A DNA stretch of 32,413 nt from an uncultured Prevotella sp. (GCA_900555035.1 USJX01000030.1:1-32413), one strand, 5' to 3'; counted from the first letter of the stretch, positions 21,418 to 30,197 are shown. Notes: generated by a model not told the origin, from the sequence alone. Program-made: numbers and translations.

Positions 21418-24189
21418 TTAATGTGCTTCAAGCCAGTTTTTGCCCCAACCGGCATCTGCCACCAGTGGCACGCTGAGCTTGTAGGCATTCTGCATTTCTT
21501 CTACCACAATCTTCTCCACCTGTTCTTTCTCTTCCGGATAGACGGAGAAGTTGAGTTCATCGTGCACCTGAATGATCATCTTGCTCCTGATGCCTTCTTT
21601 CCTGAAGCGGTTGAAGATGCGTACCATCGCCACCTTGATGATGTCTGCCTCAGAACCCTGGATAGGGGCATTGATGGCATTGCGTTCTGCGAATCCTCTC
21701 ACGGTACCGTTCTTGCTGTTGATATCCGGCAGATAGCGACGGCGGTGGAAGAGGGTTTCGGCGTATCCCTTGGCTCTTGCCATCTCTTTTGATTTCTCCA
21801 TATAGGCCTGAACGCCAGGGAAGGTGCGGAAGTAATCTTCTATGATTTGCTTCGCTTCCTTGTTCTCGATGTTCATGCGTTGGGCAAGACCGAAGGTGGT
21901 GATACCGTAGATGATACCGAAGTTGGCGGTCTTTGCCTTCTTTCTCTGGGCACCGGTCACGTCCTTGATGTCTTCGTGCCAGATTTTGGCAGCCGTAGCA
22001 GCGTGGATATCCGAACCTTCGCGGAAAGCCTCTACCATGTTGGTATCTTCACTCAAATGTGCCATGATGCGCAGCTCTATCTGCGAGTAATCTGCAGAAA
22101 AGAATAGACATCCTGGTTCTGGGATGAAGCATCTTCTTATCTCCTTGCCATCGTCATCTCTAACTGGGATGTTCTGCAGGTTCGGATCGCTTGAAGAGAG
22201 ACGACCTGTGGCTGTGACGGCTTGGTTGAACGATGCGTGAATATGTCCGGTTCGAGGGTTGATGAGCTTGGGAAGTGCATCGATATAGGTGCTCAAAAGT
22301 TTCTTCAATCCTCTGTAGTTCAATATTTCATCGATGATAGGACTCTTGCTGCGCAACTGCAGCAATACCTCTTCGCTGGTTACATACTGTCCGGTCTTTG
22401 TCTTCTTCGGCTTTTCCACAATCTTCATCTTTCCGAAGAGAATTTCTCCTACTTGTCGAGGAGAAGAGATGTTGAAAGATTCGCCTGCCAACTCATAGAT
22501 ATGATGTTCGATTTCTGCAAGACGATTGGTAAGATTATTGGAAGTCTCCTTCAATGTATCTGTATCAATGCACACACCGTTCATCTCCATGTGGGCAAGC
22601 ACTGGTACCAATGGCATCTCTACATTCCAGAACAGATCCTCGCATTCTATCTCCTTGAGCTTTGGTTCGAGCACATTCTTCAATCTCAATGTGATGTCGG
22701 CATCCTCGGCTGCATATTCGTAAACTTCAGATGGAGCAAGGTCGCGCATCGACTTCTGGTTCTTGCCCTTCGGACCTATCAGCTCCTCGATGTGAACCGT
22801 CTGGTAGTTGAGGAAGACTTCAGCGAGATAGTCCATGTTGTGATAAAGCTCTGGCTGGATGATGTAGTGGGCAAGCATCGTATCAAACATCTTTCCCTGT
22901 ATCTCCACACCATAGTTCATCAACACCTCGTAATCGTACTTGATGTTTTGTCCCACTTTCAGGATTTCCGGGTTCTCGTAGAGTGGTTTGAATATATTTA
23001 CGATTTTTAAGGCTTCTTCACGATTTGCTGGAATTGCTACGTAGAATGCCTCTTTCTCCTCAACAGCAAAGCTCAAACCCACCAATTCTGCGTCGATGGC
23101 AGAGGTAGAAGTGGTCTCTGTATCTAAACTGAGAATCCGCTTTGTAATCAAATAGTCATAAAGATTTCTTGCATCTTCTTCTGTTTCAATGAGTTTGTAT
23201 GTGTGAGATACCGTTTTAATGGTCTCAAAACTCGTGTTTTTTTTCTCATCCTGTACATCGCTTGGCTGTGCGCCAAATAAATCGAGCTCTCCTGTAGGGT
23301 TTGTTTGCACCTTTTGAGGTTTTTTAAGAACTCGGTTGGCGAACGACTTAAACTCCAATTCGGTGAAGATTTCGTCTAGTTTGGCGTTGTCTGGCTCAGT
23401 CAACTTCAAGTCATCCATCTTCACATCCACAGGAACATCAGTTCTGATGGTTGCCAGGAACTTCGACATCTTGATATCTTCCACGGCACCTTCCACTTTT
23501 TCGCGAAGCTTGCCCTTCACTTTTGCAGAGTTTTCAATCAAGCCTTCTACGCTGCCAAACTCGCCAATCAGTTTGATAGCTGTTTTCTCTCCAACGCCTG
23601 GGCAGCCAGGGAAATTATCGGCAGAGTCACCCATGAGAGCTAAAAGATCTATGACCTGGAGTGGGGAAGAGATACTGTATTTTTCTTCAATCTCTTCAAC
23701 ACCCAGCTTTTCGTAACCACCTCCATGGCGAGGTCGGAACATGAAAACATTGTCGCGAACCAACTGCGCATAGTCCTTGTCTGGAGTAAGCATATAGGTT
23801 TCTATACCCTTTTCTCCAGCTTGCAAGGCAACGGTACCTATGATATCATCCGCCTCGAAACCATCTACCTGGAGGATAGGAATATGGTATGCTTCGAGGA
23901 TGCTTTTGATGATAGGCACCGAGAGTTTGATGTCTTCCGGAGTCTCTTCTCGCTGTGCTTTGTAAGCAGGAAAAGCCTCATGGCGGAAGGTTTTACCATG
24001 GTCGAAAGCCACCGCAATGTGGGTAGGCTTCTCCTTGGTAAGTATTTCATTAAGGGTATTGCAGAACCCCATCACACACGAAGTATTGAGACCCTTCGAA
24101 TTGATTCGAGGGGCTCTCATAAAGGCGTAATACGACCTATAAATGAGCGCATAAGCGTCTAAAAGGAACAATTTATCCATAATATTCAT
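21418..24189 (-). CDS. polA: DNA polymerase I
   Basis: PolA fills gaps and removes RNA primers during replication and repair. The 923-residue protein has all three domains. The 5' nuclease is at about 1-290 (FLLDAYALIYRSYYAF, DGFEADDIIGT, TPDKDYAQLV, GDSADNFPGCPGVGEKTA). The 3'-5' exonuclease has its acidic residues intact (LDTETT, NIKYDYEVL, YAAEDADI), so proofreading should be active, unlike in Taq or B. subtilis PolA. The polymerase domain carries TGRLSSSDPNLQNIPVR, DYSQIELR, KTANFGIIYG and the catalytic VHDELNFSV. ATG 24180 (MDKLFLLDAY) is an equally good start. It is transcribed away from the polyprenyl synthase gene and ends at a strong terminator. Confidence 0.98.
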   Translation of the reverse strand: MNIMDKLFLLDAYALIYRSYYAFMRAPRINSKGLNTSCVMGFCNTLNEILTKEKPTHIAVAFDHGKTFRHEAFPAYKAQREETPEDIKLSVPIIKSILEAYHIPILQVDGFEADDIIGTVALQAGEKGIETYMLTPDKDYAQLVRDNVFMFRPRHGGGYEKLGVEEIEEKYSISSPLQVIDLLALMGDSADNFPGCPGVGEKTAIKLIGEFGSVEGLIENSAKVKGKLREKVEGAVEDIKMSKFLATIRTDVPVDVKMDDLKLTEPDNAKLDEIFTELEFKSFANRVLKKPQKVQTNPTGELDLFGAQPSDVQDEKKNTSFETIKTVSHTYKLIETEEDARNLYDYLITKRILSLDTETTSTSAIDAELVGLSFAVEEKEAFYVAIPANREEALKIVNIFKPLYENPEILKVGQNIKYDYEVLMNYGVEIQGKMFDTMLAHYIIQPELYHNMDYLAEVFLNYQTVHIEELIGPKGKNQKSMRDLAPSEVYEYAAEDADITLRLKNVLEPKLKEIECEDLFWNVEMPLVPVLAHMEMNGVCIDTDTLKETSNNLTNRLAEIEHHIYELAGESFNISSPRQVGEILFGKMKIVEKPKKTKTGQYVTSEEVLLQLRSKSPIIDEILNYRGLKKLLSTYIDALPKLINPRTGHIHASFNQAVTATGRLSSSDPNLQNIPVRDDDGKEIRRCFIPEPGCLFFSADYSQIELRIMAHLSEDTNMVEAFREGSDIHAATAAKIWHEDIKDVTGAQRKKAKTANFGIIYGITTFGLAQRMNIENKEAKQIIEDYFRTFPGVQAYMEKSKEMARAKGYAETLFHRRRYLPDINSKNGTVRGFAERNAINAPIQGSEADIIKVAMVRIFNRFRKEGIRSKMIIQVHDELNFSVYPEEKEQVEKIVVEEMQNAYKLSVPLVADAGWGKNWLEAH

Positions 24190-24240
24190 TTTTATGGTGT
24201 AAAATTACTAAAAAAATGCGATATTTCACGAATAATTGAT

Positions 24241-24248
24241 TAATTTTG
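24241..24248 (+). promoter_or_regulatory. Candidate -7 box for the polyprenyl synthase gene
   Basis: TAATTTTG matches the -7 consensus, 39 nt upstream of the ATG at 24288. The -33 region (TGCG at 24217-24220) is a poor match. Confidence 0.55.
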
Positions 24249-24287
24249 TATCAAATTTCAGAAATAAAGTAGGTTTAAACGAAAATA

Positions 24288-25265
24288 ATGGACTATTTAT
24301 CACTTATCAAACAACCGATAGAGGCAGATTTGGCAGATTTCGTAGATTTGTTCAACAAGTCTTTGATGCACAGTGATGGCCTCCTTTCCCAGGTGCTCGA
24401 CCACATTCGTCAGCGCGCTGGAAAGCGTATGCGCCCTATGCTCATCTTGCTGATGGCGCGAAATTTTGGCAAGGTTTCAAGCGTTACTCAACATTCTGCT
24501 GTAGGTTTGGAGCTTCTTCATACCGCTTCGCTGGTTCATGATGATGTGGTTGATGAGAGTGGCGAGCGTCGTGGACAGGCGAGTGTGAATGCTACCTATA
24601 ATAATAAGGTGGCTGTACTTGTGGGCGACTATATTTTATCAACCTCTCTTCTTCATGTATCTTATTCTCATTCAGAAGAGATTGTTCGCTATTTGGCAGA
24701 ACTGGGTCGTACCTTGTCGAATGGTGAGATTCTCCAGTTGAATAGCATCAGCAATGAAGAAATATCAGAAGAGATTTATTATGAAGTAATTAATCAGAAA
24801 ACTGCCGCTCTCTTCGAGGCTTGTGCAGGTATTGGTGCGTTATCGGCCAATGCATCTGCCTTAGAGGTTACTGCTGCCAAGCGATTTGGCCAGAATCTTG
24901 GCATCATTTTCCAGATTCGTGATGACATCTTCGATTATTATGATTCCAAGGAGATTGGTAAGCCAACGGGCAACGATATGACCGAGGGAAAATTGACCCT
25001 TCCTGTTATCTATGCGCTCAAATCAACGGGCGATGAGGAGATGATGAAGCTGGCGAGAAAGGTGAAATCCCGTGAGATTTCTCCAGAGGAAATCGCTCAG
25101 TTGGTGGCTTTTACCAAGGAGAATGGCGGCATAGAATATGCTGATAAGCGTATGTGGGATTTCCATGCCGAGGCGATGAATTTCCTCGATACATACGTGG
25201 AGGATAAGGATGTATATAATGCCTTGAAGGCGTATTTGGACTTCGTAATAGAACGAAAAGCGTAA
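24288..25265 (+). CDS. Long-chain polyprenyl diphosphate synthase
   Basis: Condenses isopentenyl diphosphate units into a long all-trans prenyl chain, probably the menaquinone side chain; the substrates come from the MEP pathway, of which IspG is also in this window. The 325-residue protein has GKRMRP (45-50), the first Asp-rich motif DDVVD (85-89) in LVHDDVVDESGERRG, and the second DDIFD (212-216). The residue five places before the first motif is the small Ala80, which leaves room for long products (IspB/solanesyl type). The exact chain length cannot be read from the sequence. The gene is monocistronic, with a terminator 30 nt downstream. Confidence 0.93.
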   Translation: MDYLSLIKQPIEADLADFVDLFNKSLMHSDGLLSQVLDHIRQRAGKRMRPMLILLMARNFGKVSSVTQHSAVGLELLHTASLVHDDVVDESGERRGQASVNATYNNKVAVLVGDYILSTSLLHVSYSHSEEIVRYLAELGRTLSNGEILQLNSISNEEISEEIYYEVINQKTAALFEACAGIGALSANASALEVTAAKRFGQNLGIIFQIRDDIFDYYDSKEIGKPTGNDMTEGKLTLPVIYALKSTGDEEMMKLARKVKSREISPEEIAQLVAFTKENGGIEYADKRMWDFHAEAMNFLDTYVEDKDVYNALKAYLDFVIERKA

Positions 25266-25294
25266 TATTACGAAACGAAAAGCATAATGAATAT

Positions 25295-25331
25295 AAAAGG
25301 GTTGATTCTCCGAGAGAATCAACCCTTTTTG
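25295..25331. terminator. Bidirectional intrinsic terminator
   Basis: Arms 25295-25310 and 25314-25329 form a perfect 16-bp stem with loop CGA. A T-run follows on plus, and A residues precede it. It serves the convergent polyprenyl synthase and deoC genes. Confidence 0.93.
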
Positions 25332-25364
25332 CTTCTGTATCCTATTGATTATAACTTATTTCTT

Positions 25365-26300
25365 TTAGAAATACTTGATTTCCTTACCCAGGATTTCGCT
25401 CAAGAGGAGGTTGGTAAGGCGGGATGTGCCGAGGCGCAACCACTGGTTGGTCAGCCACTTTTCGCCCAAAACTTCCTTCACGATGGTGTAGTAAACCACT
25501 GCGTCGTGAACGGTATTGATGCCGCCGGCAGGCTTGAAACCAATCTGAATACCAGTCTTCTCGTAGTAAGCCTTGATGGCCTGGCACATTACGTAAGCTG
25601 CCTCTGGAGTAGCTGAAACCTTCTCCTTACCTGTAGAAGTCTTGATGTAATCAGAACCTGCATACATGGCAAGAACAGAAGCCTTCATGATGTTGCTGCA
25701 GTTCTTCAAGTCGCCTGTTTCCAGGATACACTTCATCTTATGCTCGCCGCAGGTTGCCTTCAACTCCTGGATATCGTCGCAGAGACCCTCGTAATCCTCG
25801 CTGAAGAACTTGCCTACAGGCATTACGATATCTACCTCTGTAGCACCATCCTTGATAGCCATGGCTGTCTCGGCAATCTTTACCTCGATGAATGTTTGAG
25901 AAGATGGGAAATTACCGCTTACAACGGCGATTTCTACGCCATCAACCTCCAGACTCTGACTGATAAGACCAGCGAAGTTAGGGTAGGTGCATACGGTTGC
26001 TACATGAGGAAGCTCAGGATAATCGTGGGCAAACTGGTTTACCTTTTCAATCATCTTCAGGATGCTTTCCTCTGTATCCTCTGTATGAAGAGATGTAAGT
26101 TCGATGCTACCGAAGAGGAACTTCTTCACCTCCATAGTCTCATTCTCTGCTACCTTCTCATCGAGAATCTTCTTCACTTCTGCTGCGATTTCCTCGTCGT
26201 TGAGGTCGCAATTATACTGTTTCAATACAGACAAATACTTGTCGTCCGACTCGCTATACTGTCCCTGCTGTGCAAGAACCTGTTCTTTAATACTGCTCAT
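25365..26300 (-). CDS. deoC: Deoxyribose-phosphate aldolase
   Basis: DeoC cleaves 2-deoxyribose 5-phosphate to acetaldehyde and glyceraldehyde 3-phosphate in deoxynucleoside breakdown. The 311-residue protein belongs to the E. coli-like class I group. Asp157 lies in EVDIVMPVG, the Schiff-base Lys220 in YIKTSTGK, and the proton-relay Lys256 in GFKPAGGIN. An N-terminal extension of about 50 residues before the barrel makes it longer than the common 220-260. No other deo gene is adjacent. It lies 113 nt downstream of the MazG-like gene across a tandem repeat, and no clear promoter was seen, so it may be read from the dtd side. Confidence 0.96.
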   Translation of the reverse strand: MSSIKEQVLAQQGQYSESDDKYLSVLKQYNCDLNDEEIAAEVKKILDEKVAENETMEVKKFLFGSIELTSLHTEDTEESILKMIEKVNQFAHDYPELPHVATVCTYPNFAGLISQSLEVDGVEIAVVSGNFPSSQTFIEVKIAETAMAIKDGATEVDIVMPVGKFFSEDYEGLCDDIQELKATCGEHKMKCILETGDLKNCSNIMKASVLAMYAGSDYIKTSTGKEKVSATPEAAYVMCQAIKAYYEKTGIQIGFKPAGGINTVHDAVVYYTIVKEVLGEKWLTNQWLRLGTSRLTNLLLSEILGKEIKYF

Positions 26301-26345
26301 ACTTAATGTTACTTTTTTTATTATTAAAGTTTAGTTATTTATATG

Positions 26346-26437
26346 ATTCCCTCAATTTCGGGTGTTTTACTTCCTCAATTTCGGGAGTTTTATTCCCTTT
26401 AATTTCGGGTTGTTTATTCCTTCAATTTCGGGTTATT
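26346..26437 (-). repeat. Four tandem 22-24 bp units spanning the MazG-like gene stop codon
   Basis: Minus-strand units occupy 26437-26416, 26415-26392, 26391-26369 and 26368-26346. Each centres on CCCGAAATTGA or a close variant, followed by GGGAAT. Unit 1 codes the last residues NNPKLKE; the TAA stop falls at the junction with unit 2. The array fills most of the gap to deoC. No spacers or palindromes, so it is not CRISPR. Confidence 0.9.
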
Positions 26438-26740
26438 CTTATGTCTTTCCGAATCCCTTTGGGTCTTTTTGTCGATGCTTTTCTGGAGCTCTTCGGTAAG
26501 ATCGATACCCGTTTGGTTAGCCAGACAGATGAGAACCCAGAGAACGTCAGCCATTTCCTCGCCGAGGTTAGGCTTTTCGCCCTTCTTGAAGCTCTGGTCG
26601 CCGTATGTTCGGGCGATGACACGAGCCAGTTCTCCTACTTCTTCCGTAAGACAAGCCATATTGGTAAGTTCGCTGAAATAGCGAACGCCATATTCCTTAA
26701 TCCACTTATCTACTGCTTCCTGTGCTTCTTTTATAGTCAT
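26414..26740 (-). CDS. MazG-like nucleotide pyrophosphohydrolase
   Basis: A 108-residue single-domain all-alpha NTP pyrophosphatase, thought to remove unwanted nucleotides. The metal-binding motifs are ExxE in LTEEVGELAR (Glu34 and Glu37) and ExxD in EEMADVLWVL (Glu62 and Asp65). The specific substrate is unknown. Its ATG overlaps the stop of the preceding membrane-protein gene as ATGA, which suggests coupled translation. The last codons are part of a tandem repeat array that continues downstream, so the KLKE tail may be repeat-derived. Confidence 0.92.
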   Translation of the reverse strand: MTIKEAQEAVDKWIKEYGVRYFSELTNMACLTEEVGELARVIARTYGDQSFKKGEKPNLGEEMADVLWVLICLANQTGIDLTEELQKSIDKKTQRDSERHKNNPKLKE

Positions 26741-26997
26741 AACAGATGATCTTTAATTATGAAATAAGTCAAACATAGCCATACTCCAGTCATGAATATA
26801 GCGGCAATAGTGTTGTAGATACCGATTTTTCCATCCTCCCTTTTGTCGCTGATGAACTCCATATTCAAGCCAATGGTAACGAGGGTTTCACCAACATATT
26901 CTGCCCATGGATTGTTTAAGAACCTTTGAGAAAAGGTAAACGTTATGATTATTCCTATAGCTAGGAACCAACTTTTATATTTTAAAATCTTTTCCAT
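26737..26997 (-). CDS. Small membrane protein of unknown function
   Basis: An 86-residue protein with two hydrophobic segments (about 9-25 and 62-82) joined by a polar loop that includes FISDKREDGKIG. No family is recognised. It is placed 22 nt downstream of dtd and overlaps the start of the MazG-like gene by four bases, so it belongs to the same operon. The codon use resembles its neighbours less than expected, but the overlap supports it as real. Confidence 0.75.
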   Translation of the reverse strand: MEKILKYKSWFLAIGIIITFTFSQRFLNNPWAEYVGETLVTIGLNMEFISDKREDGKIGIYNTIAAIFMTGVWLCLTYFIIKDHLL

Positions 26998-27019
26998 CTA
27001 TTCTCGAATGTTTGTTTTT

Positions 27020-27472
27020 TTACTCCTTATTATGGGTGTCCATCATGATGGTAACAGGACCATCATTCAGTAATTCTACCTTCATGTCGGCACCAAATTC
27101 GCCTGTTCCTACTGGCTTTCCGAGTGCATCGGACAGCTTCTTGCAGAACTCTTCATAGAGCGGAACGCTGATTTCGTGCTTGGCAGCTCTTAGCCAGCTA
27201 GGGCGGTTTCCCTTCTTGTAGCTGGCGAATAGGGTGAACTGGCTAATCACCAGAATCTCGCCGTTTACATCCATGATAGAGCGGTTCATCACATGATTCT
27301 CGTCATCGAAAACACGAAGGCCTATGACCTTTCTAACCAACCAATCTACATCTTCTGAAGTGTCGCTTTCCTCAACGCCGAGAAGGATCAGATAGCCCTG
27401 CTTGATGGCAGATTTCACTTCTCCTTCAATGGTTACAGAGGCATGGCCTACACGCTGTATTACTATTCTCAT
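27020..27472 (-). CDS. dtd: D-aminoacyl-tRNA deacylase
   Basis: DTD hydrolyses D-amino acids (and glycine) wrongly attached to tRNA, protecting translation. The 150-residue length is typical. The two active-site motifs are present: SQFTLFASYKKGNRPSW (from residue 77) and NDGPVTIMMDT, whose Gly138-Pro139 forms the cross-subunit Gly-cisPro element. It heads the dtd, membrane protein and MazG-like operon. A set of heptanucleotide repeats lies in its leader just before the start codon. Confidence 0.97.
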   Translation of the reverse strand: MRIVIQRVGHASVTIEGEVKSAIKQGYLILLGVEESDTSEDVDWLVRKVIGLRVFDDENHVMNRSIMDVNGEILVISQFTLFASYKKGNRPSWLRAAKHEISVPLYEEFCKKLSDALGKPVGTGEFGADMKVELLNDGPVTIMMDTHNKE

Positions 27473-27481
27473 ATTACTACT

Positions 27482-27509
27482 TTGAACTTTGAATGTTGAA
27501 CATTGAACT
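27482..27509. repeat. Four heptanucleotide repeats upstream of dtd
   Basis: TTGAACT, TTGAATG, TTGAACA and TTGAACT stand in a row on the plus strand; in the dtd mRNA they read NNTTCAA four times, ending 9 nt before the ATG. The middle also forms a dyad, AATGTT-G-AACATT. Confidence 0.85.
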
Positions 27510-27593
27510 TTATGAATTGCATTTTGTGGAATTCTGGGTTCTGTTCACTCCACTCCTTGTTATTGTTATTTTATTATTGTATAGTTTCAACTG

Positions 27594-27601
27594 CAAATAT
27601 A
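27594..27601 (-). promoter_or_regulatory. Candidate -7 box for the dtd operon
   Basis: TATATTTG on the minus strand matches the -7 consensus and gives a leader of about 115 nt before dtd. The -33 element would lie inside the end of uvrC and is not clear. Confidence 0.5.
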
Positions 27602-27607
27602 CGACTT

Positions 27608-29455
27608 TTATTTCATATTCTCGCTCTTTTCTGTGAAATATTTCACAAGAATTTCGGCTTTATGAGGGCCTAATACCTCGGTAAGCTGTTCCAGCGATGC
27701 TTCTTTTATCTTTTTCACGCTCTTAAACTTGCTCAGGAGCGCCTCTTTTGCCTTAGGACCGATGCCCTTGATATCGTCTAGTTCCGAATGCAGGGCGTGC
27801 TTGCTTCGCTTGTCGCGATGGAAGGTGATGGCGTATCTATGTACCTCGTCCTGTATCTGCGTCAATACCTTAAAAAGCTCGCTTTCCGGTGGTAGAGCGA
27901 TGGTTTGCGGCGGGAAGCCGTAGAGGAGTTCGTTGGTGCGATGGCGATCGTCCTTGGCAAGACCTGCGATAGGGATTTCCAGGTGCAGTTCGTCTTCTAT
28001 CACCTCTCTTACCACCTCCATCTGTCCCTTTCCACCATCGGTGATGATAAGGTCTGGCAGGGGAGCTTCTTCCTCTATCATGCGACTGTAGCGGCGTCTT
28101 ACCACCTCCTGCATCGAAGCATAATCATCTGGTCCTTCCACCGTCTTGATGTTGTATTTCCTATAGTCCTTTCTTGATGGTTTCATACCTTTATATACGA
28201 TGCAGCCAGCCACGGCATCGGTACCCGATATGTTGGAATTATCAAAGCATTCTATCTGGTAAGGCATCTTTGGAAGCTTCAGTTTCGTCTGCAATTCCTT
28301 CATCAATCGGGTTTGTTTCTGCTCCGGATTGAGCTTTTCTGCCTGCTTCAGACGGTCGAATTTATACTGCTTGCAGTTCATTTCCGAGAGCTCCAGAAGG
28401 TGCTTTTTGTCGCCCCTCTGAGGCACGAAGAAGATGGCATCTTTCAGTTTCCATTCCATCTCGAAAGGCACGATAATCTCTTTCGAAGTAGAGTGGAAAC
28501 GCTCTCTGATTTCCGGTATGGCGGTAATCAGAAGTTCCTCGTCACTCTCCTCCAGCTTGCGCTTATACTCGTAGGTGAAGCTCTGGTTGATGGTGCCGTT
28601 TTTCACGTGAATATAGTTGATGAAGGCATTCTTCATGGCGTCATCATTCACGATGGTGAAGACATCTACGTCGGTAATGGTATGGCTTACCACCTCGCTT
28701 TTTGCCTCAAATTCGTCCAGCAACTGGTACTTCTTTTTGTATTCTTCGGCTATTTCGAAGCGCAGAAGTTCGGCATTTTTCATCATCAAATCATAGAGAT
28801 ATTTGCCCACTTCGCGGGTATTTCCCTTCAGAATTTCACGTGCCTGGCGCATGTTTTCCTGGTACTCTTCGTAGCTCTGCTTGTTGATGCAAGGGGCTCC
28901 GCAGTTGTGAATATGGTACTCCAGACAGGGCTTGTATTTGCCTTCCGCCACGCCTTCTTTGGTGATAGGAAACCTGCAGGTTCGGGGCTTATACAGCTTC
29001 TTGATGACCTCCAGAACGGCATACATGCTGCCCACATGAGGGTAAGGACCGAAGAAAGTTCCCACCTTTTTATTGATGTTTCGGGTCTTGAAAATGCGGG
29101 GAAAATACTCGTTCGTAACGCATATAGAAGGGTAGGTTTTGCCGTCTTTCAGCAAGACATTATACCTTGGATTATACTTTTTAATGAGGCTGTTTTCCAG
29201 CAAAAGGGCATCTTCCTCGGTGTTTACAACGGTATAAGAGATGTCGAAAATCTTAGAAACAAGCACCTTTGTCTTGTATCTATCCACCTCTTTATGGAAG
29301 TAAGAAGACACTCTTCTCTTCAGATTTTTCGCCTTTCCCACGTATATAATCGTATGGTTTTCGTCGTAGTATTGATAGCTTCCTGGCTTCTCCGGCATAC
29401 TCAAAACTATGTTTTTCAGCCTTGCCAATCGCTCCTCATTTTCTTGTTTCGTCAT
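27608..29455 (-). CDS. uvrC: Excinuclease ABC subunit C
   Basis: UvrC makes both incisions around a lesion in nucleotide excision repair with UvrA and UvrB. The 615-residue protein has a GIY-YIG nuclease (about 19-75, GSYQYYDENHTIIYVGKAKN), four cysteines at 161, 177, 185 and 189 matching the iron-sulfur cluster reported for E. coli UvrC, a UVR helix pair (217-245), an RNase H-like nuclease with Asp405 in ECFDNSNISGTDAV and Asp473 in IITDGGKGQ, and tandem helix-hairpin-helix motifs at the end. The frame stays open to a TTG at 29512, but that lies in the palindrome after apt; ATG 29455 gives the normal length. Confidence 0.97.
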   Translation of the reverse strand: MTKQENEERLARLKNIVLSMPEKPGSYQYYDENHTIIYVGKAKNLKRRVSSYFHKEVDRYKTKVLVSKIFDISYTVVNTEEDALLLENSLIKKYNPRYNVLLKDGKTYPSICVTNEYFPRIFKTRNINKKVGTFFGPYPHVGSMYAVLEVIKKLYKPRTCRFPITKEGVAEGKYKPCLEYHIHNCGAPCINKQSYEEYQENMRQAREILKGNTREVGKYLYDLMMKNAELLRFEIAEEYKKKYQLLDEFEAKSEVVSHTITDVDVFTIVNDDAMKNAFINYIHVKNGTINQSFTYEYKRKLEESDEELLITAIPEIRERFHSTSKEIIVPFEMEWKLKDAIFFVPQRGDKKHLLELSEMNCKQYKFDRLKQAEKLNPEQKQTRLMKELQTKLKLPKMPYQIECFDNSNISGTDAVAGCIVYKGMKPSRKDYRKYNIKTVEGPDDYASMQEVVRRRYSRMIEEEAPLPDLIITDGGKGQMEVVREVIEDELHLEIPIAGLAKDDRHRTNELLYGFPPQTIALPPESELFKVLTQIQDEVHRYAITFHRDKRSKHALHSELDDIKGIGPKAKEALLSKFKSVKKIKEASLEQLTEVLGPHKAEILVKYFTEKSENMK

Positions 29456-29483
29456 CTTGTTATGGGTTAAAAATAGGGTAAAA

Positions 29484-29517
29484 TAGCGTTGCGGTTTCAC
29501 GTGAAACCGCAACGCTA
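29484..29517. repeat. 34-bp perfect palindrome with parS core
   Basis: Positions 29484-29500 and 29501-29517 are exact reverse complements. The middle 16 bases, GGTTTCACGTGAAACC, contain all 14 inner bases of the ParB-binding consensus TGTTTCACGTGAAACA. On the minus strand the hairpin is followed by ATTTTACCCTATTTTT, so it can also end apt transcripts. It starts 7 bases past the apt stop. Confidence 0.85.
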
Positions 29518-29524
29518 AATGGGA

Positions 29525-30055
29525 TTACAACTGCAATAAAGTTGATACTTCTACGTCGTCATCGAAGATTTTTCTGCCTTCGAAATTCTCGTTTACGAGC
29601 TCGATAATGAAGTTGGCATACACCTTCTTCGGGTGGAATTTCTTCACCAGATCGCATGCCGCTTTCATGGTTCCGCCGGTGGCGAGAAGGTCGTCGTGAA
29701 GGAGGATTACGTCGTCCTCGTTGATGGCATCCTCATGGATTTCGATGGTGTCGATACCATACTCTTTGGCGTAGCTAGCCTGCACGGTTTTGCATGGAAG
29801 CTTACCTGGTTTGCGGCACAAAACGACACCTGCTCCGAGGCGGATGGCGAGGGCTGAAGACATCACGAAACCGCGAGATTCGATGCCCACAATCTTGGTA
29901 ATTCCCTTGTCTTTGTAGATCTCATACATCTCGTCGCAGATCTCCTTGAGAGATGCAGGATTCTTGAAAAGGGTACTCACGTCACGGAAGTTTACACCCT
30001 TGATAGGCCAATCTGGAATGCAACGCAGATTGTCTAATAATAGCTGATTGTTCAT
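29525..30055 (-). CDS. apt: Adenine phosphoribosyltransferase
   Basis: Apt salvages adenine to AMP with PRPP. The 176-residue length is typical. The N-terminal IPDWPIKGVNFRDVSTLF covers the hood, GIESRGFVMSSALA carries the pyrophosphate loop, and VILLHDDLLATGGTM (116-130) is the PRPP-binding motif, with two aspartates followed by TGGT. It lies between mnmG and uvrC on the same strand. Both flanks carry parS-like sites. A weak -7-like TTCTTTTG lies at about 30150 on the minus strand, but no good promoter was found. Confidence 0.97.
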   Translation of the reverse strand: MNNQLLLDNLRCIPDWPIKGVNFRDVSTLFKNPASLKEICDEMYEIYKDKGITKIVGIESRGFVMSSALAIRLGAGVVLCRKPGKLPCKTVQASYAKEYGIDTIEIHEDAINEDDVILLHDDLLATGGTMKAACDLVKKFHPKKVYANFIIELVNENFEGRKIFDDDVEVSTLLQL

Positions 30056-30197
30056 TACTTATTTACTATAAAATTAATACTATATTTCTTCTTTTCCCGC
30101 TTTTGTTCCACGAAAACACTGAAGTTTTACTTTAGCCACAATTTACTTGATGCAAAAGAATCTAAGTTCTTTAATATCAAATGTTTTATATTTTGTG

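Noticed and set aside
26346..26437. CRISPR array
   Set aside because: Units are contiguous with no spacers, and no cas gene is present. The same holds for the arrays at 13106 and 6450.
29456..29512. A 19-residue N-terminal extension of UvrC from a TTG start
   Set aside because: It is encoded by the palindrome and U-rich tail after apt. The ATG at 29455 gives the family's normal N terminus.
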